The position numbers and the translations under genes are program-made. This document shows positions 1 to 8,859 of a DNA stretch of 26,390 nucleotides, one piece after another. Under the pieces are notes generated by a model. That model was not told the DNA's origin. It was given only the letters and a program-made list of their open reading frames with translations, and ran no database searches. Numbering within the stretch: position 1 is the first letter of the stretch; every line of letters begins with the position of its first letter. This stretch comes from Vairimorpha apis BRL 01. Lineage: Eukaryota; Microsporidia; Nosematidae. The DNA lies in NCBI GenBank assembly GCA_000447185.1, contig KE647289.1, forward strand, positions 12,840-39,229, written 5' to 3'.

Positions 1-2
1 TA

Positions 3-203
3 AGTTTTGTTTGTGCACTTGTTATAGCACTTAAAACACTTAGTCGATTTACACGTGACTTTATGTTAGATGCAGTTCCATATTCATCTGTAAGCATACG
101 TGATATACGATGGATTTGGTCTTTTGGTGGGATTATTAGTGATATCATTGATGTTCCGTTACCTGTTGAATGTTTTAAATATTTTAAGAGTTTTTTAGTT
201 TAA
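3..203 (+). CDS. 3' end of an unidentified gene (partial)
   Basis: An open frame enters the window in phase at base 3 and ends at the TAA at 201-203, giving 66 codons. The peptide is ordinary globular sequence with mixed hydrophobic residues (for example [20 protein letters not shown]) and ends KYFKSFLV. It contrasts with the low-complexity proteins elsewhere in the window, so I read it as the C-terminus of a conserved protein. I do not recognise the family. No signal peptide or start can be judged because the 5' part lies outside the window. The gene converges on the deubiquitinase gene (tail to tail, 1.2 kb apart). The strand becomes C-free 20 bases after the stop. Confidence 0.6.
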   Translation, partial: SFVCALVIALKTLSRFTRDFMLDAVPYSSVSIRDIRWIWSFGGIISDIIDVPLPVECFKYFKSFLV

Positions 204-223
204 ATATTTTTATATCGTCTTGC

Positions 224-615
224 ATTTTATTATTTTTGAGGGGGTGTTTTAATTTGATGTGTGGATATTATTTTATGTTATAATATTGTTATTATTTAAT
301 GTTATAGTGTGATTATTATTGTATGTGGTTATATTGTTGTATTGTATTATATGATGTATTGTATAGTGTAATTATTATTGTGGTAATGTAGTTATATTGT
401 ATTATGTATTTATATTGTTGTATTGTATTAATATATATTGTTAATGTATTTATATTGTATAGTGTTATTTTTAATGTGGTTATATTTTTAATGTAGTTAT
501 TATTATATGTTGGAGTGTGGATGTATAATTATTTGGGAGTGTTGTATTATATGTGAGTGTAGATAATTATTGTATTGTGTAATTATTATTGTTAATGTAA
601 TTGTATTGTGGAAAT
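224..615 (+). other. 392-bp tract with no cytosine on the + strand
   Basis: Reading every base from 224 to 615, I find no C. In 241-600 I count 72 G and 0 C. The tract is made of loosely repeated T/G/A words such as tattgttaatgta. It continues with only three further C (616, 665, 828) to about 909. It starts just after the stop of the upstream gene. It does not look like a simple microsatellite, and no known element is recognised. Confidence 0.9.
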
Positions 616-676
616 CTATATTGTAGTTTTAATTGTATTGTTAATGTAATTGTATTGTGGAAATCTATATTGTAGT
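588..676. repeat. Tandem duplication, 49-bp unit
   Basis: The segment from about 588 is repeated from about 637, including the distinctive words attgtattgtgg and aaatctatattgtag. The offset is 49 bp and the second copy is incomplete. The unit lies in the C-poor tract and contains two of its three C residues, at equivalent positions. Confidence 0.8.
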
Positions 677-1040
677 AATGTAATTATATAGGAATGTAAA
701 TTGTTATTGAATAAGAATTAAATATAAATGGAATATAGTTATATTGTATTTTGTAATTATTATTGTTAATGTAGTTATATGTGTGTATTGATTGTTATTA
801 TAATTTAATGTAGATGGTGTGTTGTATCGTATAAATATATGTAGTATATGTATATTATAAGATTTTTATTGTATATTATAATAGTAGTAATTAATATATT
901 ATATATAAACATCTTATAGTAAAGTGCTATTCTTTATTCTTTATACATCGTTTTTAATCTACCGTTATTTAATAAAATGAACTGAATAAGAATTTATGAT
1001 GTATTATATTAATAATAGGTACAGAAATCTATTATGATAC

Positions 1041-1191
1041 TTATAAATATAATAAAAATTGTTATTATAGTATATAAATATAATAAAAATTGTTGTTATA
1101 GTGTATAAATACTAGTATTATACTACTATAGTATATAAATATAATAAAAATTGTTATTATAGTATATAAAGATTAATATTATACTACTATA
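1041..1191. repeat. Degenerate tandem repeat of about 60 bp
   Basis: The word tataaatataataaaaattg occurs three times from about 1042, 1073 and 1133, each followed by ttattatag or a one-base variant. The last two form part of a unit of about 60 bp that also carries a second half (tattatactactatag) at about 1117 and 1178. It is a non-coding minisatellite-like array just before the deubiquitinase 3' end. Confidence 0.75.
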
Positions 1192-1437
1192 GTATTAAAT
1201 ATAGTATACATTAATACAATACAAATATATAAAAATTTCATAAATTAAAATATACACATAATATATTAATACTTTACAAAGTAAATTATATACATTAATA
1301 CTATAGTATATATATACAACATTATACCAACAATATAAATACATTATATATAACACATTATATAAATACATATATAATCAAATATAATAAATAACTATAA
1401 TAATATAAAAATACATATATAATCAAATAATAATACT

Positions 1438-3873
1438 TTAATGATAACACAAAATATAAGACTGATCAAAATAATCAACACTCTCTTCACTAATCTTCTT
1501 ATCATTAATTAACCATACTTTACCTATATTACTATTATTATTACCTATATTACCACTATTCTTACTATCATAATCTTTACCACTACTAACACTCTCCCTT
1601 ACCAACCACATATAATGCCCACTATCCATATTCATCCCACTATGAACAACAGCCCCACAAACATTATAAACTCCACAACTCCGATTCATTTTCTTATATT
1701 CATCAATAACATTCCCACAATCACTAAAAGATTCCTTATCATGTAAACTTAATCTAATCTCATCTTCATTATAATTTTTCTTAAGTTCATCAACAAAATA
1801 TTGTGCCAATTTAGGTGCTTTAATAAATTTAGTTAAATTAATTTCATCTACAGTTAAACTTGAACTAATTTTAATAAACATATTATTTTCGTATCTACAT
1901 CTATTTACAGTTATAAGAAGATATAAAGGTAAATTTAGTATCTTGTTTGATATTATTTTGTCGTATGTACAGTCACATTTTGTTATCGTATCTTTGAAAT
2001 ATGAAGATAGACAGTCTGTTATTGTGTTATTGAATGAAGTGAATAAAAGAGTTATGTCGTCTGTTGTTTGTGTTTTTGTTTTACAGTTGTCACAATATAC
2101 TGTATTTTCTATTTTGAATGTAAAGAGGTTTGTGATTGATGGGAATTTGTTTAAGAATTCTGCTTCTTTAAGGAGTTGGATGAAGATTATTAAGAATTCT
2201 GTTGCGTCGTGTTGGACGTTTTTTTCGAACATTGGGTATTCTTTCCATATTAATTTGAGGAAGTCTATAATTGATATTGGGTTTTTATTATTTGTGGTGT
2301 TGGTATTGTTAGTAGATGAAGGGAAATTTGAAGATGTGTTATTATTTGTGAAATTATTAGTGGAGGATGAAGATGTTGTTATTGTATTCTCTTCATAAAC
2401 ATTCTTATTATCTACAGTATTATTAATATTATCTATAGTACTACTATTATTATCTATACTAGTTTTTTCAACACTTTTCTTATCATCTCCACAACTTCCA
2501 CTCTTCACATTATCTCCATTCTTTTCATTATTACAATTATTATTATCTATACTAGTTTTTTCAAGACTATTACTTTCACCATTTACATTATCTCTACTCT
2601 TCTTACCACTAATATTACCATCTCCATTCTTCTTACCATCTACACAATCACTACACTTCTTACCACTAATATTACCATCTCCACTCTTCACACTAGTTTC
2701 ACCACTATTATTCTTACCATATCTACTTTCACCCCCTATTATTCCATTTTTACACCTTCTCATCTCATTAAATATCCTACACACTTGACAATAAACACAC
2801 AAAAACGGATTAACTTGATCACAAACACGAAAATGCATATCCCACTCAATATTCTCTTTATTCCCTATAAACCCTATTAACTGCAACACACTAGACATAA
2901 AACACGTATTCCCAGCATTTTTAATTCCTAAAAACGGACTACAATTAATTACCTCTTCATCGTCTTTATATTGTACATCTATATACGAATTACCTTGTTT
3001 ACTAAAATCAGTACATTTAATTTTAGTTTCACAGAACGGGTTTTTAATAAAATCTTCACATTTGTAACAGAAAGTGTCACACGTATATTCTGGTGTTATT
3101 GAGTTTGTTAATACGAAAATTGGATGATTTTGTTGTTTATAATGGTGTAAAGCGTGACCGTTGCCTTCTATACCATATTGGACACGTCCACAACCTAAGA
3201 ATCCACATGTGAAACATATGTAGAGGTGGTTCTTGATGTCACATTCTGTACATTTGAGTACTTTGTGTGATGGTATTTTTAGTTGTGGAGCTAGTGGTAT
3301 GTGGAGAATGTGATCGCATTCTTGTTCAGTGTCTTTGAAAATTATTTTTTCGTTGAAGTTGGTGCATTTTTGGATTAAATTTATTTGTGTTTTGAGTGTT
3401 TCTATTTCTGGTGGAGATAAGATTTTGCTTGTTATGTTTAGAGATTTGGTGCCTTTAACGTGGAATATATTTGTGTGGGTTAATGAAGTTGTGTTGTTTG
3501 TTTTTAAAGATGTACAAATTTTAGATTTACAATTATTATTTTTGCAGTTAGTAGATTCTTCATTATTATTTTTGCAGTTAGTAGATTCTTCATGACATTT
3601 ACATTCTCCTCTATTATTACATTCACATTCTTTATCATCATTACATTTATTACACTCTAATCCATTATCACATTCACACTCCACTTCATTCACATTTCCA
3701 CACTCTTTTTCATTTCCACACACTCCTCCTTCATTTTTACTGGTCTTACTCAAATGCAATCCAATATGATCATCACATAAAGATAATTGACATGTACATA
3801 CATTCAATCCATCTTCAATATTCTTGTAACAATAGCAACATTTATCTCTGAATTTTAGTATTTCAAATTTCAT
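1438..3873 (-). CDS. Ubiquitin carboxyl-terminal hydrolase, Ubp14/USP5 (isopeptidase T) type
   Basis: This 811-residue cysteine protease should cleave ubiquitin chains; Ubp14/USP5 enzymes disassemble unanchored polyubiquitin in cytosol and nucleus. What is seen: an N-terminal Cys-rich variant zinc finger (about 11-40); Cys-rich low-complexity sequence (50-120); a ZnF-UBP domain (about 186-272; C186, H188, C208, C211, C220, C223, C228, H240, H250, with CGRVQYG and GNGHALHH); the catalytic Cys box KNAGNTCFMSSVLQ (C324); the QHDATEF box (554-560); a zinc ribbon (C594, C597, C633, C635); and the His box SGHYMWLVRE (H753) followed by LIND (790-791). A Ser/Asn/Lys/Gly-rich insertion (about 376-530) sits where USP5 carries UBA domains; I recognise none here. 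Length is close to the family norm of roughly 800. The ATG is supported by CCC 11 nt upstream. Codon choice toggles between blocks inside the ORF (see findings). All core catalytic motifs look intact. Confidence 0.93.
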   Translation of the reverse strand: MKFEILKFRDKCCYCYKNIEDGLNVCTCQLSLCDDHIGLHLSKTSKNEGGVCGNEKECGNVNEVECECDNGLECNKCNDDKECECNNRGECKCHEESTNCKNNNEESTNCKNNNCKSKICTSLKTNNTTSLTHTNIFHVKGTKSLNITSKILSPPEIETLKTQINLIQKCTNFNEKIIFKDTEQECDHILHIPLAPQLKIPSHKVLKCTECDIKNHLYICFTCGFLGCGRVQYGIEGNGHALHHYKQQNHPIFVLTNSITPEYTCDTFCYKCEDFIKNPFCETKIKCTDFSKQGNSYIDVQYKDDEEVINCSPFLGIKNAGNTCFMSSVLQLIGFIGNKENIEWDMHFRVCDQVNPFLCVYCQVCRIFNEMRRCKNGIIGGESRYGKNNSGETSVKSGDGNISGKKCSDCVDGKKNGDGNISGKKSRDNVNGESNSLEKTSIDNNNCNNEKNGDNVKSGSCGDDKKSVEKTSIDNNSSTIDNINNTVDNKNVYEENTITTSSSSTNNFTNNNTSSNFPSSTNNTNTTNNKNPISIIDFLKLIWKEYPMFEKNVQHDATEFLIIFIQLLKEAEFLNKFPSITNLFTFKIENTVYCDNCKTKTQTTDDITLLFTSFNNTITDCLSSYFKDTITKCDCTYDKIISNKILNLPLYLLITVNRCRYENNMFIKISSSLTVDEINLTKFIKAPKLAQYFVDELKKNYNEDEIRLSLHDKESFSDCGNVIDEYKKMNRSCGVYNVCGAVVHSGMNMDSGHYMWLVRESVSSGKDYDSKNSGNIGNNNSNIGKVWLINDKKISEESVDYFDQSYILCYH
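3533..3592 (-). repeat. Perfect 30-bp tandem duplication inside the deubiquitinase gene
   Basis: Two identical 30-bp units (3533-3562 and 3563-3592) encode the decapeptide EESTNCKNNN twice, in the Cys-rich linker before the ZnF-UBP domain. The frame is kept. Being identical, the duplication is recent or has been homogenised. Confidence 0.95.
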
Positions 3874-3884
3874 ATATTTTTTTA

Positions 3885-3887
3885 GGG
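3885..3887 (-). promoter_or_regulatory. CCC start signal of the deubiquitinase gene
   Basis: On the coding strand CCC lies 11 nt before the ATG within an A/T-only surrounding (aaaccctaaaaaa). Microsporidian genes commonly carry CCC-like motifs close to the start codon, marking a very short 5' UTR. Confidence 0.6.
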
Positions 3888-4369
3888 TTTGAATTTTATT
3901 TTTGTTATGAAACTTATTTCAGGTTTGTTTTAGGAAAGGGGAAGTGTTATAGGAGAGTGTGTATGTTATAATATATATATATTATATATTATATATGTAC
4001 AATGTATTGTATATTAGATATATTGAATTAATATAGTATATATGTATTATTAATATATTTATTATATATGTGTATTATTATTAATATATTTATTATATAC
4101 CATAATATATTTATTATTATATATGTATGTATAGATTTAATATATATATATGTATTGTATTTTAGATATATTGAATTACAAAAATTAAGATATGAAAAGG
4201 ATATCAAAATTTAGATGGTTATTAAATAGATATGGATAAAATAGATTATTGGAAATAATTAATAGAAAGAAATATTTATATATGAAAATATAAATACACA
4301 TTATAGAAATATAAATAATAAATGTATGTGATAGAAAAAGTTTTATTAACTTTGCAAATATACAATATT

Positions 4370-4446
4370 ATATATTTTTTAATATTAGAATATTTTTTAT
4401 ATTAGAATATTTTTTATATTAGAATATTTTTTATATTAGAATATTC
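4370..4446. repeat. Tandem array, 17-bp unit, about four copies
   Basis: The unit agaatattttttatatt is repeated head to tail about four times (first copy slightly diverged), ending before attcatttaaa. It lies in non-coding DNA. Confidence 0.85.
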
Positions 4447-4642
4447 ATTTAAATAAACATTTTATAAAATATTTAAATAAAATAAATTTAAATTTTGTTA
4501 AAAATATAAGGTTTCTGAAATATGTAGTTTTTAAAAAATAAATTAATGTTTAAAGTAATTTAAATAAACTGTTTTATATATTTTATATTTTTTAATTTAA
4601 GTTAAATTATGAAATTAAATTTAGTAAAAAATAATATAATAA

Positions 4643-4770
4643 TATAACTTTATTAACTTGATAAAAACTATCTTATTTATTATTTAATTCGATCTAAATA
4701 TTTAAATATCAATTTAACCTAAAACTTTATTTATTAAAAACTATCTTACTTATTATTTAATTCGAACTAA
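4643..4770. repeat. Imperfect tandem duplication, offset about 75 bp
   Basis: The words aaaaactatctta and tattatttaattcga occur in the same order at about 4664-4692 and 4737-4765, with a few substitutions between copies. Non-coding. Confidence 0.65.
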
Positions 4771-4832
4771 ATTCGGAATAGATAATAATTTTAGACACTT
4801 TAAAAACCATTCAATAATATTCTAAAATATAA

Positions 4833-5029
4833 TTTTACACACTTAAAAAATTATTTAATATATTCTAACAATTTAATTAAAAAATCTTCACAGACTTTTA
4901 ACTAAATAAAAATATTCACAAAATATTCTAACATTATAAATTTACACACTTTAAAAATTATTTAATATATTCTAACAATTTAATTAAAAAATCTTCACAG
5001 ACTTTTAACTAAATAAAAATATTCATAAA
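4833..5029. repeat. Direct duplication of about 90 bp at 107-bp offset
   Basis: The segment tattctaacaatttaatt at 4861 recurs at 4968. Similarity extends from about 4833-4922 to about 4940-5029, including the shared words atcttcacagactttt and aactaaataaaaatattca. Near-identical, so fairly recent. Confidence 0.85.
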
Positions 5030-5099
5030 ATAGTAACTAATTTATAAATTACGAAAATTTTTAACATAAATAAAATATTAACTAATTATTTATTCATTT

Positions 5100-5218
5100 A
5101 ACTAAATTAAACAAACACCATTAACTTTTAATTATTTACCAAATTAAAATAAATAAAATATTAACTAATTTTTTAATTATTTAACTAAATTAAACAAACA
5201 CCATTAACTTTTAATTAA
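5100..5218. repeat. Direct duplication, offset about 83 bp
   Basis: The segment beginning aactaaattaaacaaacacc and running on through ttttaatta occurs at about 5100-5134 and again at about 5183-5217. Related degenerate words continue to about 5480, just behind the stop of copy A. Confidence 0.8.
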
Positions 5219-5832
5219 TAACACTTTACTTTATTAACTAAATTAAATAATTCTATTAAAACTTTTAATAAATTCCTCAATTATCCAACACATTAAACAA
5301 AAACATTAATGTTTTAATTAATAACACTTTACTTTAAAAACCAAATTAAAATAAATAAATCTTTTAATTATCCAACAAATTAAATTAAAAAATAAACTTA
5401 ACTTTAATAACACTTTATTTTATTAATCAAATTAAAATAAATAAAACTTTTAATAAATTTTTTAATTATCCAACAAATTAAACAACTCATCTCTACATTC
5501 CCGTATAAGAACCCTCAACTCTTTCTTTAAATAATTTTTTGATCTATCAACAAAATTAATAATTTCTTTACGTACATTTTTATGTTTCTTTAAATTAATA
5601 CTTCTTTTTATTTTTTTTTAAATAATTTATTAGTTTTTACAACGTAATTTGATAATGAATTTTTATATTTTTGTAGTGCTTTATTGATATTAATTTTTGT
5701 ATTTTGTATAAGTTTTTGGAGTTCTTTGGTACTAAATGATAGAAGTTCTTTGTTTTTTGTGTTTATTTCTTTGAAAAAGATGGTGTTTGAATTGGTTGGG
5801 TTTTTGTTTTTTATTGATTTGTCTTTGATTAG

Positions 5833-5964
5833 TTTATCTTTACTTAAATTATTATCATTTATTAATTTATCTTTTGTTAAATTATTATCATTTATTAATT
5901 TATCTTTACTTAAATTCTTATCATTTATTAATTTATCTTTACTTAAATTATTATCATTTTCTAA
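5833..5964 (-). repeat. 33-bp tandem repeat, four copies, in copy A
   Basis: Four head-to-tail 33-bp units encode an 11-residue repeat of the type LINDNNLSKDK. The unit is a multiple of three, so the array preserves the local frame. Confidence 0.9.
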
Positions 5965-7478
5965 TTTATTTTTATTATCATTTATAAATTTAATTTTTGT
6001 TAATCTATCTTTATTTTCTTTAATTAGTTTATTTTCTTTTTTATTAATTTTTCTTTATTTGTTAACTTATTATTTTTGTGCCTTATTGATTTAGATTGGA
6101 TATCATTTATTAATTTAGATTCCATATCGTAAATAGATTCATATTCTTTATCTGTTATTAGATTATTATTTTCATTTGTATTTAAATTACTGTTTAATAA
6201 TTTGGATTCCATATCATATATAGATTCAAATTCTTCGTCTGTTATTATATTATTAGATTCATTGATTCTTAATTGATTTAGAGTCGTTTATGGATTTAGA
6301 TTCTTTCATTGATTTAGAGTCGTTTATGGATTTTTGTTCTTCATCATTTATAATATTAGAATCGTTTATAGATCTACGTTTTTCATCATTTATAATATTA
6401 GAATCGTTTATAGATTCTCCATCATTTAAAATATTAAATTCCCCATCATTCAAAAAATTAAATTCATTTTCACTAAATCTACGTTCTTCCTCACTTATAA
6501 CTTCATATTCACCATCCACTTGTGTGCCCAAATTTTTAATAATCATATCAACAATACTTTTACTCCCTTTCCTATTAATCTTACCATCATCACAAAATTT
6601 TAAATACAAACACTTCTTACTAACAATATTCTCATACAAAAACCTAATAACAGCATTCTTATATAAATTAAATTCAGAAAAATTTAATACAACACTTTTT
6701 TCTAAATTTAATTTACTTTTACTTACAGAATTATTAGTGTTTTGTACTAAATATTTTTCAATAAAAGATTTACCATCAAGTTCAATTTTTACTAAATTGA
6801 AATTTATTACAGCGTAATTTAATATACAACTTTTTAATATGCATTTATAATTGTGTGGGGTGTTAAGTAATCTTTTCATTTTTAGGTTGAGTTTAGCTAA
6901 TATTTTAGTTATTTCATTTTTTAGAAATGGTGGGATTTTTTGTTTGTGTTTTGATTTTTTTAATGATAAGATTTTATTGAAAGAAGTGGTTAAGTTTGTT
7001 GAATTAGTGTTATAAATGTTTTTTAATATATTATTATTTGAAGTTGATATATTGTTGTTTGAAGTTAAGTTTGTTGAAGTGGTAGTTAATGTATTATTAA
7101 TATTTGGATCTTTTTTATCTGATTCTAATATATTGTTGTTTGAAGTTAAGTTTGTTGAGTTGGTTTTAATTTTTTTTTATTTGGATCTTTTTTATTTAAA
7201 TTTAGTATATTGTTGTTTGAAGTTAAGTTTGTTGAAGTGGTTTTAATTTTTTTTTATTTAAATCCTTTTTATTTGAAGTTAATATATTGTTGTTTGAAGA
7301 ATTAGTAAAATTAATGTTTAAATCTTTTTTATTTGAAGTTGATATATTGTTGTTTAAAGAATTGGTAAAATTAATGTTAAGAACTCTTTTATTCAACTTT
7401 TTATTAAAGGTAAATGTAAAATTTTGTGATAAATCTGAATTATTAATATTTTGATTAACGGAATTCTTATTTGAATCT

Positions 7479-7805
7479 AATATATTGTGGTTTGTTGAGT
7501 TAGTATTATAAATATCTTTTAATATATTATGGTTTGAAGAATTTGTATTATTAATATCTTTTAATATATTGTGGTTTGAGGCAGATGTATAATTTTGTAC
7601 ATCTTGAACTGTTTTTAATAAATCTGTATTACTAATATCTTTTAATATATTATGGTTTGAGGTAGATGTATAATTTTGTACATCTTTAACTGTTTTTAAT
7701 AAATCTGTATTATAAATATCTTTTAATATATTGTGGTTTGATGTAGATGTATAATTTTGTACATCTTGTACTGTTTTTAATAAATCTTTATTATAAATAT
7801 CTTTA
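7479..7805 (-). repeat. Nested 81-bp and 42-bp tandem repeats in copy A
   Basis: The anchor word aatatatt(g/a)tgg lies at 7479, 7521, 7563, 7644 and 7725. This gives two 42-bp units followed on the + strand by three 81-bp units. The long unit encodes 27 residues (KDIYNTDLLKTV.DVQNYTS.SNHNIL). The short unit is the same repeat with the middle 13 residues removed. All are in frame. Confidence 0.93.
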
Positions 7806-7952
7806 ATATTAGATCCATTTTTATTAGAAATTATATGATTAAAATTAGACGTAAAATTTTGTGACCCTTGAACTGTAGTTAATGTACTTATTAAACATAT
7901 CAATATAATAACAAATAAACTTATTATAAATGTCAATATTTTCATAGGATAA

Positions 7953-7955
7953 GGG
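7953..7955 (-). promoter_or_regulatory. CCC start signal of copy A
   Basis: The coding strand reads aaacccttatcct immediately before the ATG, with CCC 7 nt upstream. Copy B has the related aaacccatacctt at identical spacing, which supports 7945 as the true start. Confidence 0.65.
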
Positions 7956-8039
7956 TTTATGTCATTTTATATTAATTTAAATTAATTTTTAATTTATTGT
8001 AAATAAATTTATATTATTATTTTTTTATAAAATTTGTGA

Positions 8040-8620
8040 ATGAATTAAGAATATTGATAGTGATGTCAATTTTTTTATAAGTGTAATATAATTTTTAAAT
8101 ATTTAAATTAAATCTTTGAAAACTTATTTTAAAAATATTAAAATTGATGTCATTTTTTTAACAAAAATAATTTTTAAAGATTTAAATTAAAAATCTAAAA
8201 ACTTTTATTCTTAAAAATGTATAATTGTATCTAAAATTGATGTCATTTTTTATTTAAACAAAAATAATTTTTAAATATTTAAATTAAAAATTACAAAGTT
8301 ATATGTGTTTTTTTATAAAAAAATGTAAAACTTATTGTAAAAATATTGATATAATTTTTAATTATTACAAATTTTCAAAGATTTAAATTAAAATATAAAA
8401 TATTATATGTGTTTTTTTATAAAAAAATGTAAAACTTATTGTAAAAATATTGATATTTTCTTTTTATTAAAACAACTTTTAAATATTTAAATTAAAAATT
8501 ACAAAGTTATATGTGTTTTTTATTAAAATGTAAAACTCAATGTAAAAATATTGATATAATTTTTAATTATAACAAATTTTCAAAGATTTAAATTAAAAAT
8601 TTAAATTTTTTTTAAATTAG
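8040..8620. repeat. Degenerate tandem array, unit about 100-110 bp
   Basis: The word atgtaaaac with following tgtaaaaatattgata recurs at about 8323, 8428 and 8528. It is followed by caaagatttaaattaaaa or aaatatttaaattaaaaatt. More diverged copies extend back to about 8040. Spacing is about 105 and 100 bp. Confidence 0.8.
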
Positions 8621-8859
8621 AACAAAAAGTCACAAAATAACAAAAACAAAAAATTTTAAACTAAAAACAATTTACATAAGAAATGATAATAAAATTACTA
8701 GTTAAACTTTTATTTCTAATTTAAAAATTTTTCATTTAATATAAATTTTTATGTTAACATTTATTTAATTTTTTTAAGTTTTATAAAAATTTTCGATAAA
8801 CTTATATTTTGAATAAATTTAAAAATTTTTATATTTTTTTTATGTTATCTCATAAATTT

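Larger units (their letters stand above)
204..1437. other. Intergenic region between convergent genes, with opposite-strand skew halves
   Basis: No ORF or RNA gene is seen. The first half (224-909) holds only three C residues on the + strand while G is frequent. The second half (about 1200-1437) is nearly free of G. The flip lies between two gene 3' ends, so each gene's 3' flank is C-poor on its own sense strand. Two small tandem duplications (588-676 and 1071-1191) lie inside and are listed separately. Confidence 0.8.
3874..5461. other. AT-rich intergenic region with small tandem duplications
   Basis: No ORF, tRNA or transposon is recognised. It lies upstream of the deubiquitinase and downstream of copy A. 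Beyond the CCC signal it is almost pure A/T. At least four local duplications are visible: a 17-bp array and three pairs with offsets of about 75, 107 and 83 bp, so the region seems to grow by segmental slippage. Confidence 0.7.
5462..7945 (-). pseudogene. Secreted-protein family copy A, repeat-expanded and frameshifted
   Basis: This is a single coding unit of about 828 codons, now split across frames. It starts at 7945 with a signal peptide (MKILTFIISLFVIILICLIS...TVQGSQN) shared with copies B and C, and ends at the TAA at 5462-5464. Its C-terminal domain (ALQKYKNSLSNYVV ... LKKELRVLIREC) matches B and C. The frame changes at coding-strand A9 runs 7247-7255 and 7170-7178, around 6262-6270, at an A6-G run 6037-6042, and at A9 5611-5619. 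Each A-run lacks one A relative to the continuing frame; the change near 6262 is a net shift of unclear type. Between the shifts no other stop interrupts. Internal tandem repeats (7479-7805, 7200-7330, 6270-6440, 5833-5964) make it about twice as long as B or C. The stretch 6879-6259 looks like a separate 206-codon ORF, but its frame is open upstream to the A9 run. Function is unknown; export to host or spore surface is inferred from the signal peptide. Confidence 0.8.

Noticed and set aside
1943..2398. ORF on the + strand opposite the deubiquitinase
   Set aside because: It lies antisense to the catalytic core and exists because codon skew removes stops there. It has no start signal and no recognisable protein.
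4750..4785. Possible tRNA T-arm (ttcgaac)
   Set aside because: No acceptor, anticodon or D-arm pairing could be found around it, and the surrounding A/T cannot form the stems. No tRNA was found anywhere in the window.
6259..6879. A separate 206-residue gene starting MKRLLNTPHNYK
   Set aside because: The frame is open upstream of this Met to the A9 run at 7170 and its repeats continue those of copy A, with no CCC before the Met. It is an internal part of copy A.
5684..7246. Several + strand ORFs rich in Phe/Leu/Ser/Ile opposite copy A
   Set aside because: They are reverse-strand shadows of Asn/Lys/Asp repeats in copy A and have no CCC signal or domain.
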